64,000 nucleotides of DNA from Phnomibacter ginsenosidimutans. GTDB taxonomy: Bacteria; Bacteroidota; Bacteroidia; Chitinophagales; Chitinophagaceae. Of this stretch, positions 27,350 to 38,424 are shown in pieces. The position numbers and the translations under genes are program-made. Numbering within the stretch: the stretch's first letter is position 1; the number at the start of each line of letters is the position of its first letter. The notes beneath the pieces are model-generated. The model saw only the letters and a list, made by a program, of their open reading frames with translations, had not been told where the DNA came from and made no database searches. Location of the stretch: NCBI RefSeq assembly GCF_009740285.1, contig NZ_CP046566.1:682001-746000 (forward strand). Direction: 5' to 3'.

Positions 27350-27997
27350 ATGAGTCAACATAACATAGCCGATATACGTAAAGATTATACCCTGCATACC
27401 CTCGATGAAGATTCGGTAGCCGCCACACCGGTGGCCCAGTTTGGTCATTGGTGGCAGGAGGCAACCGGCGCCCAAATATTGGAGCACAACGCCATGACAC
27501 TGGCCACCTGCGGCGCCGATGGCATGCCTGAAGCCCGTACCGTTTTGCTCAAAGGATTTGATCAGGAAGGGTTTGTTTTTTTTACCAATTACGATAGTGC
27601 CAAAAGCAAGCAATTGCTGGAAAACAACCAATGCAGCCTGCTGTTTTTTTGGAAAGAACTGGAGCGGCAGGTACGCATTGCCGGCATCGCCGAAAAAATA
27701 AGTGAAGCAGAAAGCATTGCCTACTTCAACAGCCGCCCTGATGGCAGCAAGCTGGGTGCATGGGCATCGCCACAAAGCCTGGCGGTGGCAGGTAAAGCCT
27801 GGCTAAAAGAAACTTTTGAGTTTTATAAAGAACGCTTCAAACACGGCGAAATACCCAAACCGCCGCATTGGGGAGGCTGGCGGGTAAAGCCCGTTCGCAT
27901 GGAGTTTTGGCAGGGTCGCCCCAGCCGCATGCACGATCGCATTTTGTACCAGCAAAATCCAGAAGGTGGCTGGAATATTTCCCGCTTGGCTCCGTAA
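27350..27997 (+). CDS. pdxH: Pyridoxamine 5'-phosphate oxidase
   Basis: FMN enzyme that oxidises pyridoxine/pyridoxamine 5'-phosphate to PLP. 215 residues from the ATG at 27350 (MSQHNIADIRKDYTL). Conserved parts: MTLATCGADGMPEARTVLLK, GFVFFTNYDSAKSKQL, LFFWKELERQVRI, SKLGAWASPQS, and the C-terminal substrate/FMN motif VRMEFWQGRPSRMHDRILY ending ISRLAP. Full family length and intact. The frame stays open upstream into the repeat element, so the longer start is rejected. Confidence 0.97.
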   Translation: MSQHNIADIRKDYTLHTLDEDSVAATPVAQFGHWWQEATGAQILEHNAMTLATCGADGMPEARTVLLKGFDQEGFVFFTNYDSAKSKQLLENNQCSLLFFWKELERQVRIAGIAEKISEAESIAYFNSRPDGSKLGAWASPQSLAVAGKAWLKETFEFYKERFKHGEIPKPPHWGGWRVKPVRMEFWQGRPSRMHDRILYQQNPEGGWNISRLAP

Positions 27998-28042
27998 GCA
28001 TCTACTACCTTCTTGTATTTATGTAGGCAATATATTTGAACC

Positions 28043-29023
28043 ATGAAATGCAAGAATATTTTGCTACAGGGTATATTGGCAATTGTGTTATGTTTTGTTG
28101 TAGGTACATCATTGCACAGTCAAACCATTGACGATCCATTGGTGTTTTACAAAGACTATCAGCGAAAAGATGTGTCTGGAACAAAGGCATTCAATTACAT
28201 TGAAGCCATATGGAAAGATGGCCTGTTGTGGCGGGCACAGCTCATCAGATATCCCGAACTCATTATTAAGGAAACCTATTGGTATACAGACAGTACACGG
28301 AAAGTAAAGCAGGGCTTGTTTAAGGCCTATCACGACAATGCTGTATTGGCTGATTCAGGCTGGTATGAGCAAGGCCAGCTGCATGGTGATTATTTTCAAT
28401 GGCATGATGATGGAACGCTGAACAGCGAGTACCATTACAATCATGGCAATTTCGCCGACACCTGTGTGAGTTGGAACAGAGAAGGAGACATGGACTACAT
28501 CAGCATTACCGATAGTGCAGGGAATGGCATTTGTCATGCATACATTCATCCATCAGGAAAGCCAAAGTTTTATGGCCGCTTGTTCAACAGTCGTAGGCAG
28601 GGAAAATGGCTGGTGAAAACCGAAAGCGGGCAGGTGAAAATGGAAGTGTATTATGAAGCAGGTGAAGAAAAAAATCTCATCTGTTATGATGAAGCAGGCC
28701 AAACTGTAAAGGGTAATTGCGTACTGGAAAAACCGGCTGAATTTCCAGGAGGCGCAGAGGGGTGGCGCAGGTTTTTGGAGCAGGAATTACAGTATCCTGA
28801 ATATGCTCAAACAAACAATATTACTGGTACAGTAAAAGTGCAGTTCAATGTAGCTAAAGATGGAACTGTGTCAGATTTTAAAATACGGCAATCGCCGCAT
28901 AGCAGCTTGTCGCAAGAGGTGCTCCGGTTGATGCGCAAAAGCCCGAAGTGGCAGCCAGCCGTGCAGTTTAATGAGCCGGTGGTGTACCGCCATGTTCAAA
29001 ATATCACCTTCAATTTGCGGTAG
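28043..29023 (+). CDS. TonB-like energy transducer with MORN-type repeats
   Basis: 326 residues, signal sequence or anchor at the N-terminus (NILLQGILAIVLCFVVGTSL). The middle shows YwqK/MORN-like repeats (WYEQGQLHGDYFQWHDDGTL, SRRQGKWLVKTESGQVKM). The C-terminal ~80 residues are a TonB C-terminal domain: PAEFPGGAEGWRRFLEQELQ, then GTVKVQFNVAKDGTVSDFKI and a final WQPAVQFNEPVV. Such proteins may touch TonB-dependent receptors or act in envelope sensing; the specific partner is unknown. The 3' end overlaps the convergent gene by 14 bases. Confidence 0.85.
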   Translation: MKCKNILLQGILAIVLCFVVGTSLHSQTIDDPLVFYKDYQRKDVSGTKAFNYIEAIWKDGLLWRAQLIRYPELIIKETYWYTDSTRKVKQGLFKAYHDNAVLADSGWYEQGQLHGDYFQWHDDGTLNSEYHYNHGNFADTCVSWNREGDMDYISITDSAGNGICHAYIHPSGKPKFYGRLFNSRRQGKWLVKTESGQVKMEVYYEAGEEKNLICYDEAGQTVKGNCVLEKPAEFPGGAEGWRRFLEQELQYPEYAQTNNITGTVKVQFNVAKDGTVSDFKIRQSPHSSLSQEVLRLMRKSPKWQPAVQFNEPVVYRHVQNITFNLR

Positions 29024-30483
29024 CAGATCGTACAGTCAGTTGTTTTATCAACAACAATTCTTCACCGTTGAACAGTGCCCAATAAACCGTCGCAGATTTA
29101 CTGTTGGCAATGCTTTGTGCTGCTTGTTCATTTGCTGCAAAATTGAAAGTCCGTTTGCTGTACCATTCAATAATCTTTGGTGCTTGATGATTGCTTAGGA
29201 TAATGGCATCAGCAGGAATTTTTTGTTGTATGTGGCTGGCGATGGTTTGTTGTGCGTTGTAAGGCTCACCACGTATGTTTTTAGGGCCCGGCAGATTGAT
29301 GATATAAAATGCCAGTAGTGAAACAACCATCACTGCACGTACCCATGTAGCAGCGGTTGACAGCAATGCTTCACCATAATGCAGAAAGAGCCACAAACAA
29401 AAGACCAGGCCGAACGCCATCCAGGCAAATTCGTGTAATGCACTCCAGTTAAACAGCAGCAGGTTGTAGAGCAACACAGCACACAATGCCCAAGTGCTCC
29501 AATGTTTTAAAACGGAAGTTGTACTGGATGGCAATTTTTTTATACCAATAATGGCTTGCTACAATAAACAATGGAAAGTAGCCACTTAGCAAATGCTTGC
29601 CTGCTTGCAGTACAAGTTGTATAGTTGTATTGCCGGCTGTGCCCATCGACCTTTCTGCACTACGGCTTTGCCAGTACTGCCACACTTGTTCCCAACCAAG
29701 GTAGCTGGCAAACTGAGTAAACACCAGACATATGCCCGTTGCAACAGCCAAGCCACAGGTTATCCAAACGACATGGTATTGCGGTTGGCGAAAGCTTTTC
29801 CAAAGGGCCCATGCTGCCATGCTGAAACCTACAAATACCGGCAGCCAGTCAATATATAGCAGCAATACAAATGCCGTGAATAATTGTAACAGCTGAAACA
29901 GGCTCAGTTGTTTTGTGGATGCTATTTGCCACAAGCGAAGTATCCACAACAGCAATGGCAGCATAATGCCGGTGGTAACATAGCTATGACCCATGTACCA
30001 CAGTGGCGCAGGCATTAGTGTAAAGAAGGCCGTAATCAGCAGTGCTGATTTTTTATGTTGCAGCCAGTGAAGCAGTAACCGGTAAAGTAGCAATGTGGTC
30101 AACATACCTATCAGTATGTTGAGTATTTCCAGTGCCGCCGGTGTAGGCGACATGTGCAGGGATTCAAAAACGAAATAGGGCAATACATACCAGCCTGCAC
30201 CAAATGAAAGATAGACATGGTTATGCTCAGCATCAATGTGCGGACCGTTTTCAAGAAGTTTATTGCTTTCTCCCTGAAAGTTCATGAGCGGGGTATACGC
30301 AAATGCTGCTCCTCCACCTGCTTGCTGCCAGCTCACAGCATTGATGAGAATCACCGCATTATTAAAATCGTGGTGCTTGCTCAATGGCCTGTTGAAATGA
30401 GGTATCCTCAGTACTACTAATAAGAACAGCAATAGCAACAGGCCTTTGTTGTGTTGCCACCATATGATTGTTTTAGACAACAT
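29010..30483 (-). CDS. Polytopic membrane glycosyltransferase-like protein (GT39/ArnT-like), frame broken once
   Basis: About 490 residues and roughly ten hydrophobic segments, starting MLSKTIIWWQHNKGLLLLLF. The first periplasmic loop has FNRPLSKHHDFNNAVILINA, and later ALLITAFFTLMPAPLWYMGH, similar in plan to dolichyl-phosphate-sugar-dependent transferases (GT-C fold). The frame breaks in a T7 run at 29535-29541; one base less gives HYWYKKLPSSTTSVLKHW and the normal end. Its start lies 2 bases after the stop of a GT2 gene that would make a polyprenyl-phosphate sugar, which supports the call. The acceptor is unknown. Confidence 0.7.
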
Positions 30484-30485
30484 GT

Positions 30486-31645
30486 TTAGCGAAGCTTTTG
30501 CTGTTGTAATTGACGAAGGCTGTACAGTAAAAAACCAAACACCATCACTTGCATGCCCAGCGAAATACAAAAACCTGCAGGTATAATGATGCGGAAAACA
30601 GCAGATGGCTCCAAGGGACCGAAACCTGCCTGCTGCCATTGCCATACGGCATACAACGATAATGCAATGCCTGAAAAGAAAATGAATGCGCCAGTCAGCA
30701 AGCCGGTTTCAAAACCCAGCCAGCGAAACACCCACTGCGAAAAACGACGGGCAGGATAAAGTCCCATACTACTGCCGTACAAACGTGCCAATACATAAAA
30801 CTGCAACAGTTGTATACCCAGCATCACAAATACAGAAGCGTAGTACAACGTGTGAATGTCTAAAACCAGATTGAAGACTTCGATAAAATTGAAGAGTAAT
30901 AAACTGCCGAGCAGTACACCTGCTAGTAGAAACAAAACAGCTGGTGCCAGCAGCAGCCACTTGGGGCTGAGCAGCAACATTAAGCGAAGATGTTTCCAAC
31001 CATCTTGCCAGGTTTTCAAATGCGGCTTTCTGTTGCGACCATCTTTGTGCAACCGCACAGGTACTTCAGCAATAGGCATGCGTTGCAGTCCTGCTTTGGC
31101 AATCATTTCCGAAGCGTACTCCATGCCCGGCGATTGCATGTTGAGCTGTGCATAGGCACTGTTGCGTATGGCCCGCATGCCACAATTAAAATCATTCAAT
31201 GCCACGCCAAACGACTGCCGGCCAATCCATGAAATAACCGGTGTGCCCAGATAACGGTGTAAAAAGGCATGGCGCCTTTGTCGATGCCACCGGCAAACCG
31301 GTTGCCTACAATCAGCGAATAGTGCTGCTGCATGGCAGGCAAAAAATTGGGTAAGTCGCCGAAGTTGTAACTCTCATCGGCATCGGCAAAAACGATCCAT
31401 TCGTATTGAGCGGCAGAAATGCCTGCATGCAAAGCTGCTCCATAACCTTTGGTAGTTACCTGCACTACACTAGCCTGAAATGACGCTGCTATTTGCAGAG
31501 AGTCGTCAGTACTGCCATTGTCGGCAATGATGATTTCGTATTGTGCAATGCCTGCTTGCTGCAGTGCCTGTTGTGCATTGCGAATGCAATTGGCCAGTGT
31601 TCTGGCTTCATTGAGGCAAGGCATAACAACAGAGATAGACAACAT
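30486..31645 (-). CDS. Membrane-bound GT2 glycosyltransferase (polyprenyl-phosphate sugar synthase-like), frame broken once
   Basis: The N-terminal GT-A domain has ISVVMPCLNEARTLANCIRN, EIIIADNGSTDDSLQIA and EWIVFADADESYNFGDLPNF; the DADESY motif supplies the metal-binding aspartates. The frame breaks in an A5 run at 31261-31265; one more base gives MPFLHRYLGTPVISWIGRQS and LNDFNCGMRAIRNSAYAQLN, which is the family continuation. The C-terminus has several hydrophobic helices (LLLAPAVLFLLAGVLLGSLL, and others). About 387 residues. The start is the ATG at 31645. Likely transfers a sugar to a lipid phosphate for use by the next gene. Confidence 0.82.
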
Positions 31646-31665
31646 AAGCACAAATGTGCAGCAAT

Positions 31666-32229
31666 TTACAACACCACTGCAGCCGGTTTGCCAAACACAA
31701 ACAGATTGTTGAGTCCGAGTTGAAAACGTTGATGCTGGATGAGTTGAAAACCTGATTTGGCGGCAATGTCTGGTGTTTGTTGTACATCAAACCCATGGTG
31801 TTCTTCCAGACTCATTCCCTCAATCAAACGAAGTTTGGAGAGTATGGCTAAAATATAATCCACCTGTTTGGCTGGAATGCTGCAAATAAGTTGACCGCCG
31901 GGTTGCAAGCATTCAAAGCAGCAGCTGAAAAAAGGCAACAATACATCGTTGGGCAAATGCTCTACCAGCGCCAGCGCTGTGATGCGGTCGAACTGCCAGT
32001 GCGGCGATACATCGAAAGGAAATTGTGCTTTGATGAAATGCAGGTGCGGTTGGGTAGAAATGGTTTGGCACAATGGATCGATGCCCACACCAAAAGAAAT
32101 ATGCTTGCCCAGTTGCAGCAGCATTTCGCCTTGATGGCAGCCAATATCGAGCAGCCGGCTACCTGCAGGTATGTGTTGTACAGCTTTGCGAATGCGTTGC
32201 TGTTGTAAAAAACGATCGAGGCTTTTCAT
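31666..32229 (-). CDS. Class I SAM-dependent methyltransferase
   Basis: 187 residues. SAM-binding motif I GSRLLDIGCHQGEMLLQLG (about 24-42), motif II region GVGIDPLCQTISTQPHL, motif IV FDRITALALVEHLPNDVLL, and the post-motif CLQPGGQLICSIPAKQVD. Small, soluble, similar to methyltransferases found in surface-polysaccharide clusters. It sits between an AsmA-like gene and the GT2 gene with gaps of 42 and 20 bases, so it may methylate a glycan or lipid intermediate; the substrate is not readable. Confidence 0.85.
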   Translation of the reverse strand: MKSLDRFLQQQRIRKAVQHIPAGSRLLDIGCHQGEMLLQLGKHISFGVGIDPLCQTISTQPHLHFIKAQFPFDVSPHWQFDRITALALVEHLPNDVLLPFFSCCFECLQPGGQLICSIPAKQVDYILAILSKLRLIEGMSLEEHHGFDVQQTPDIAAKSGFQLIQHQRFQLGLNNLFVFGKPAAVVL

Positions 32230-32271
32230 AGCAGGGGCAAAAATAACCGGCCATTAGGTTCAGAATGCTTG

Positions 32272-35200
32272 TTACAAATCATCATTGCCCCAATAGTTGG
32301 TTGGCAGTTTGTACTTGTGCAAATTCTTTTTGAATTTTTTCCGCTCTTTACGGTCGGTTTTGATACCGACATTGATGAGCATCGCTTCCAATCCAATCTT
32401 GCTCAAAAAGTTGATATGCGCTTTGCTTACATTCCGTTTTTTGTATACAAGATTGGGATTGCCATTGTCGTGTCGGCGAATGACACGGTTGGCCAGCCAG
32501 TTAATAGCACCCGACATTAAATAGTGTTCTTCTCCCATTTTATTGAGTAGCCGAACCTTCATTTTTCGATAGCGCATATCGATAGTACCATACGCAAAAC
32601 GATCATTGCCATTGATAAGTAAAGTAAGTGTGTCAACGGTACCGTTGCTGATGAGTAAGCCGAGTTGCGATCGCAGCAATGCATTCATTTCCTGCATTTG
32701 CATTTGACCCATGCGAAGGCGCATCCAAAAACTTTGCAATGAATCAGCGTAGGATTGACGAAGGATTACCCATATGGGTGCTTGGTTGTAGAACGATGCT
32801 TTTACCAATACAATCAATGAATCCTGCGGAAGCTGATGATGCGTCTTCACATTGGTGAGCATGCCGTGCACCTGTGTGAATTGTACCATACCCTCCAGTC
32901 CGGTACGTCGGTTGATTTCATTGTACTGCACTTTTCCATTACGAAGAATTATGGTGTCCAGTTGCAATGGCCACGGAATTTGTTGTAGTTGCTGTGCCAG
33001 CAATGGTCGGTATTGCACCGTGTCTACAGGTCTGGTTTTATCTCTTTGTGGCCATACGTTGATGGCATCAATCAATAACCGGCCAATATGAATGGGCGGC
33101 TTCTGTTGTTGTAAATCTAACTGTACTCTTTCTGCTTGAATGCGGCCGGTACTGATTTGCAAATGGTCTTTTTCAAACGGCTCCTGTTGCCAAAAGACTT
33201 CTCTGTTTTGCCGGTGACGCCATTGCATTGAGTCCAGTGCCCATCGAAGGCCATGTTGTTGAGCGGCTTGCCATCCATGCACTCTCATTACCTGCGTAGG
33301 ATTGCGGTATTGCAACTGCGTGTTGCTTATCCACCAATGTTGTTGCCATAACAATTTTTTCCATTGAATGCTGTCTCTGGTATCAAATGCATAATTGGCT
33401 ATACCCATGTTGCCAAACTGAATATTGGTCGTGTCTTTTGCATTGCCGGTGAATGTGTATGACAGGTCCATTACCTGCAAACTATCTACATGAAATGTCA
33501 ATTGTTGATTGGCAGCATTATATTTCAGTTTGCTTAACGTGGCTTGTACTTGTGCAGGCTGCCAGGCTTGTTTGGCCAACCATGCATAGGGTTGATCTCC
33601 GCTGTACCGGATACTGTTGATGCTGAAGTTAGAAGCGGTATTTCCATCGACGCGAAGATCTTTCATATTGAGTAATCCTTTTCGAACGTTGCTGTATGCA
33701 ATGGTATCTCCTTTGGGTTGTAGGTGTAGCCATTCAATGTGCGGATCATGCATCTGTAATTGTTGCACAAAAACAGGTGTGGCTATGCCTCCTGATGAAG
33801 AGGATGACTGATTGGCTGTCGATTCTTTTGCTATAGTGTGAATGCGAAAAAAGGGTTGTTCTAATTGAAGGTTCGCAATGCGACAAGCATCAATAGAAGT
33901 ATTGCTGATGTTGAGTGCAGCAGTAAGGGTGGGGATATTGAATTCCAGTTTTCCATTGTTGAATTGTGTATTGCCCTTGGCTTGATGTACCTGCAACACG
34001 CCGGGCTGCAACCATGCAATACTGCCGGCAGATAACGAGGTGCTGCCTTGCTGCCAATTATTACCGCTGCTGTTGATACGCAAACTATCCCAACTGGCCA
34101 TTCTATTATCGAACAGCAGGGAACTGCCATGTAGCTGCATGCTGGCTGTGGCAGTTGTTTGATTGTATTGTTGCACATTCAGTTGAATGTCGTTTAAATC
34201 AAGCTGACCAATACGGATGGGTGGAATAATGGTTTTATTTGTATCGCTGACTTTGTCCAATGAAAATGTAATGCTGCCACTTTGTACTGAAACATGTGAT
34301 GGCGAAAGACCCTCTTGCGTTGTGAGGTCAATGCTGTTGTTGGCATTCAGTATTTGTACACCCCTCAAATCAATATTTGCCATTTCGCCAAACTGGCCTT
34401 TTACACTCCCAAAATAAAATCCCCTCGGATTGCTCAGTAGTTTAGCATCAGTTACTTTGAGTAAAATGTTTTTACCTGTGAGTGTGAAGCCTTGTGTTTG
34501 AAATGCATTGATGGATTGCAATAGTTCCTTCACATTATTGGCTTTTACCGCTTGCTTTCCATCAATGCGCAGCGATAGGCCAAGCAATGTAAATTCCTGA
34601 TTGGGAGTTTGCTTCGGAATGAGTTTTACTACTGCTTCATGCACGAGGATATCATCCAGCTGTATGCTGGCTTCTATTTTGCGCAGCATAGCATCTACCT
34701 GTTGGTTGATGTTGGCCGGTTGTTGCTGAGGTTGTTTGCCCAATACATGCAAGTTCAACTTCGGTTGAATTACGGTCAGCTTTTGGGCAATGAGTTTACG
34801 CAAGAGCAAATCGCTGAGCGAATAACCATCCAGCCGCAGTTGTGGAACTACCACGGTGTTAGCGGGTGCATTGGCTTTTTGTCGTTCCTTCAATTGGTAG
34901 TTGCGTAAAATGAGGGTGTGGTCCTGAACTGCCAAATCGCTGAGCGAAGTGCGGTATAAACTATTACTGTCTGTTTCTGAGTAGTCGCGGATATGCACAT
35001 TGAGGGTACTAACATCCAGCACCGGTTTCCTTCCTTTAATGATAGATAACTCATCCACCAATAACTGATCGCCTTGCAAACGCATCATCGATACATCATT
35101 TTTATCGACATAATTATTGGTGGTGAGGGCGTAGGTTACATTGGAAATCGCCGCATGATGTATGAGAAATGAGCTGCCCTCATATGCAGTGCGTTGCTTT

Positions 35201-36093
35201 CGTTTTGCAGCATTGTTGTTACTGAGGTCCAGTGTAGCTTCTCCTTTATCAATCAAAACAGAATCCACTTCAAAAAATCCTTCAGTAAGGTAACGGGGCC
35301 AGTTGAAGTTGCGGATGTCAATGCTATTGAGGCGTACTTTTTCATGTGCATCGTTCAGGGTTTGGTAGTTGATGTCGAGTGAGTCAATCTCTACATCGCC
35401 TTTTATGCCATCTGCCACCAGTTTGCCCAATTGTATTTGCAGGCTGCTGTCTTCCAAATGAATATCGGGACGCAACAAAGTGATGTTGCCGCTGGTAAAT
35501 GTGGGTACTGTTTTTGTAGTTCCATTCTTCGATAAGTCGAAGCCTTCCAGTGTCAGGTTCAAATGGTTGAGCGAAAAATACCTGCTGGTATCCTGTTCAT
35601 TGATGATTTTAAACGCCGCATCTGTGAGATGCGCATCACGTACATCCATGGCTTCAAACACCTGAAAAAACTTTTCCTGTACTGCAGCAAGTGTTTGTGC
35701 AACCGGCTTGCGAATGCCGGTACTATCTGCATGATAATTGCTGTATGCTACCAGGTTGGCTTTGTGCAAATACATGGCTTGCACATCCAGTTTGTTGTGT
35801 AATAGCAATGCCCAGAAAGAGCCCAGTGTAAGTTGAATGTTATCTGCCTGAAAGCGAACCAGTTTTTTATCAGTACGCAATGGTTGCAAGGCAAAGTCTT
35901 CCAGTCGAACAGATACAGGAAAATAATCGATGTCTACTTTTTTTGCATAAGCACTGTATTGGTCATCCGATAAGTTTTCGACCACTTCTTTCAGTACTTG
36001 CCGGGCACGGTATTGCAGCAGCAAGTGTACCGATAACATCAACAGCAGCACTATTCCCAACAACCACAATAGTATTTTCTTCAGCTTTCGCAT
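32272..36093 (-). CDS. Large AsmA-like envelope protein
   Basis: 1273 residues, intact. One N-terminal membrane anchor (ILLWLLGIVLLLMLSVHLLL) followed by YRARQVLKEVVENLSDDQYS and then a very long beta-rich periplasmic part with repeated short strand patterns (FSLNHLNLTLEGFDL, IRNFNWPRYLTEGFFEVDSV, LQVMDLSYTF). This plan fits the AsmA/YhdP/TamB group that form hydrophobic-groove bridges for phospholipid transport between membranes, but no signature motif is sharp enough to be sure. The C-terminus is basic (KTDRKERKKFKKNLHKYKLP). It is first in the leftward operon with the methyltransferase and glycosyltransferases. Confidence 0.65.
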   Translation of the reverse strand: MRKLKKILLWLLGIVLLLMLSVHLLLQYRARQVLKEVVENLSDDQYSAYAKKVDIDYFPVSVRLEDFALQPLRTDKKLVRFQADNIQLTLGSFWALLLHNKLDVQAMYLHKANLVAYSNYHADSTGIRKPVAQTLAAVQEKFFQVFEAMDVRDAHLTDAAFKIINEQDTSRYFSLNHLNLTLEGFDLSKNGTTKTVPTFTSGNITLLRPDIHLEDSSLQIQLGKLVADGIKGDVEIDSLDINYQTLNDAHEKVRLNSIDIRNFNWPRYLTEGFFEVDSVLIDKGEATLDLSNNNAAKRKQRTAYEGSSFLIHHAAISNVTYALTTNNYVDKNDVSMMRLQGDQLLVDELSIIKGRKPVLDVSTLNVHIRDYSETDSNSLYRTSLSDLAVQDHTLILRNYQLKERQKANAPANTVVVPQLRLDGYSLSDLLLRKLIAQKLTVIQPKLNLHVLGKQPQQQPANINQQVDAMLRKIEASIQLDDILVHEAVVKLIPKQTPNQEFTLLGLSLRIDGKQAVKANNVKELLQSINAFQTQGFTLTGKNILLKVTDAKLLSNPRGFYFGSVKGQFGEMANIDLRGVQILNANNSIDLTTQEGLSPSHVSVQSGSITFSLDKVSDTNKTIIPPIRIGQLDLNDIQLNVQQYNQTTATASMQLHGSSLLFDNRMASWDSLRINSSGNNWQQGSTSLSAGSIAWLQPGVLQVHQAKGNTQFNNGKLEFNIPTLTAALNISNTSIDACRIANLQLEQPFFRIHTIAKESTANQSSSSSGGIATPVFVQQLQMHDPHIEWLHLQPKGDTIAYSNVRKGLLNMKDLRVDGNTASNFSINSIRYSGDQPYAWLAKQAWQPAQVQATLSKLKYNAANQQLTFHVDSLQVMDLSYTFTGNAKDTTNIQFGNMGIANYAFDTRDSIQWKKLLWQQHWWISNTQLQYRNPTQVMRVHGWQAAQQHGLRWALDSMQWRHRQNREVFWQQEPFEKDHLQISTGRIQAERVQLDLQQQKPPIHIGRLLIDAINVWPQRDKTRPVDTVQYRPLLAQQLQQIPWPLQLDTIILRNGKVQYNEINRRTGLEGMVQFTQVHGMLTNVKTHHQLPQDSLIVLVKASFYNQAPIWVILRQSYADSLQSFWMRLRMGQMQMQEMNALLRSQLGLLISNGTVDTLTLLINGNDRFAYGTIDMRYRKMKVRLLNKMGEEHYLMSGAINWLANRVIRRHDNGNPNLVYKKRNVSKAHINFLSKIGLEAMLINVGIKTDRKERKKFKKNLHKYKLPTNYWGNDDL

Positions 36094-36164
36094 GTACACA
36101 CTTAAACGACCTTAAATTACATGGATTGTATTAGCCCGGCAGCAACTAGTTTTCCCTATTACCC

Positions 36165-36203
36165 ACAAAAAAAGCTGCGGACAAATTCGCCCGCAGCTTT
36201 GCT
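36165..36203 (-). terminator. Terminator after metG
   Basis: Reverse strand: AAAGCTGCGG, ten-base loop, CCGCAGCTTT followed by T-run. Begins about 20 bases past the metG stop. Confidence 0.85.
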
Positions 36204-36221
36204 GAAATATAAGCAGGTGGT

Positions 36222-38347
36222 TTAGCTTACGCCGGCACCCGCATTTATCTTGTCTTCGGGATTTACAAAGTGCAGCTTGCCGTTGGCATCTTCAGCCATC
36301 AATATCATGCCCTGACTTTCGATGCCACGCATTTTGCGGGGCGCCAAATTCACCACTACGGTTACTTGCTTGCCTACAATGTCTTCAGGCTTGAAGTGAA
36401 GCGCAATGCCGCTTACAATAGTGCGGGTTTCAAAGCCCAAATCTACCTGCAGTTTCAGCAGCTTGTCGGCCTTCTCTACTTTTTCGGCAGCTACAATGGT
36501 GCCTGCCCGCAGGTCTATTTTGGCAAAATCATCGAACACGATTTCTGGCTTTACCGGAGCAATCGCTTTTTCCTCCACAGGAGCTGGAGTTGCTTGCTGC
36601 TACAGGTTTTCCTGCCTTTAGTTTCTCAATCTGCTTCTCAATTTCTGCATCTTCAATCTTGCGGAAGAGCAGCTCCGGAGCCCGCAGGTTGTAGCCGGTG
36701 CTCAGCAGTTTTTCTTTGCCGGCATTTTCCCAGTCCAGCATCTTTTCTACCACCTTCATCATGTGCATCATTTTGCGGGCAGTGCCGGGCAAAAACGGAT
36801 TGATCGATCATGATGGCGAGGTTGGCACTCAGCTGCAAGCATACATGCATGGTAATGTCGATGCTTTGGCGTGCTGCCACTTGCTCAGGGGTGGCCAGTC
36901 CGCCCTTGCCGCTCAGCAAATCATCGCCCAATACTTTGGCCTTAATCCACGGCTCTTTTTTCTGCATGTACTGGTTGCCTTTGCGTGCCAGGTCTATTAC
37001 TTCAAACAGTGCATCGCGGAACTTGTATTGCTCCAGCAGTTGCTCCATTTTGTGCTTGGTGGCTCTTATTTCATTGAAGATGTTGCGGTCGTCATCTTCC
37101 ATCGCATCCAGATGCAATGGCGGTACCTTGCCACCGCAGAGTTTGTGCATCAGCACCCAGGTGCGGTTGATGAAGTTGCCAAAGATGCTCACCAGCTCAC
37201 TGTTGTTGGCATCCTGAAAACCCTTCCAGGTAAAGTCGCTGTCTTTGGTTTCTGGCGCAATGGTAGTGAGGTAGTAGCGCAGCACATCTTCACAACCGGG
37301 GAAGTCTTCGAGGTATTCGTGCAGCCATACCGCCCAGTTGCGGCTGGTGCTTACTTTTTCGCCCTCGAGGTTTAAAAATTCGTTGGCCGGCACATTGTCG
37401 GGCAACACGTATTTGCCATGTGCTTTCAGCATCGAGGGGAAAATGATGCAGTGGAACACAATATTGTCTTTGCCAATAAAGTGTACCAGTTTGGTATCCT
37501 CTTGCTGCCAATAGTCTTGCCAGGTATCGGGCAGCAGTTCTTTGGTAGCGCTGATGTAACCAATGGGTGCATCAAACCACACGTAGAGCACTTTGCCTTC
37601 GGCATCGGGTAGCGGCACCTGCACACCCCATTGGCTGTCGCGGGTCATGGCTCTGGGGTGCAAGCCGCTGGTGAGCCAGCTTTTGCACTGGCCAAACACG
37701 TTGGTTTTCCATTCGGTATGCCCCTGTAAAATCCATTCGTTCAAAAAAGGTTCAAACTCATTCAGCGGAAAATACCAGTGTTTGGTTTTACGCTTTACCG
37801 GCGGGTTGTTGCTCAGTGTGCTGCGGGGGCTAATGAGTTGCTCAGGACTTAATGATGTACCACATTTTTCGCACTGATCGCCGTACGCATTGGGATTGCT
37901 GCACACGGGGCAGGTACCGGTAATGTAGCGGTCGGCCAAAAAGGTTTGCTTCTCTTCGTCGTAGTACTGCTCGGTTTCTTTTTCTTCAAACATGCCGTCG
38001 TCGTACAGCTTTTTGAAAAAGTCGGCCGAGGTTTCGTGGTGCACTTTGTTGCTGGTGCGGCTGTATACATCAAAGCTGATACCCAGTTTTTCAAAACTGT
38101 CTTTGATGATAGTGTGGTACTTGTCTACCACATCCTGTGGCGTAATGCCTTCCTTCATGGCACGGATGGTGATGGGCACTCCATGCTCATCGCTGCCGCC
38201 TATGAATTTGATATCGTTTTTACGGGCCCGTTCCCAGCGTACATAAATATCCGCCGGCAGGTAGCAACCCGCCAGGTGGCCCACATGCACGGGGCCGTTG
38301 GCGTAGGGCAGCGCTGCCGTTACCAGTATGCGTTTATAGTCTTTCAT
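36222..38347 (-). CDS. metG: Methionyl-tRNA synthetase, frame broken twice
   Basis: Charges tRNA-Met. HIGH-type motif [20 protein letters not shown], zinc-knuckle [18 protein letters not shown], and KMSKS-type [13 protein letters not shown]. The C-terminal tRNA-binding (Trbp111-like) domain reads [20 protein letters not shown] and [20 protein letters not shown]. Two +1 breaks: near 36795 (LAIMID, then [14 protein letters not shown]) and at the TT of 36590-36591 (dropping one base gives [17 protein letters not shown]). The joined length is about 708 residues. Start ATG at 38347 with AAGGAA nine bases upstream; ATG at 38356 is the alternative. An essential single-copy gene with two breaks strongly supports sequence error. 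Confidence 0.95.
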
Positions 38348-38424
38348 CGTGTTCATTTCCTTGGTAAAAAAAGCCGGCCATCGGGGCCGGAGGCGCAAAG
38401 ATAAGCGTTAGCAGCGGGTAGTCG

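Noticed and set aside
28031-28038. TATATTTG as a -7 box for the TonB-like gene
   Set aside because: It lies only 4 bases before the ATG and no TTG is at the right distance.
29535-29541. Programmed frameshift at a seven-base run
   Set aside because: Similar breaks occur in many unrelated genes in this window, including metG and acs, and in both directions, which fits sequence error better.
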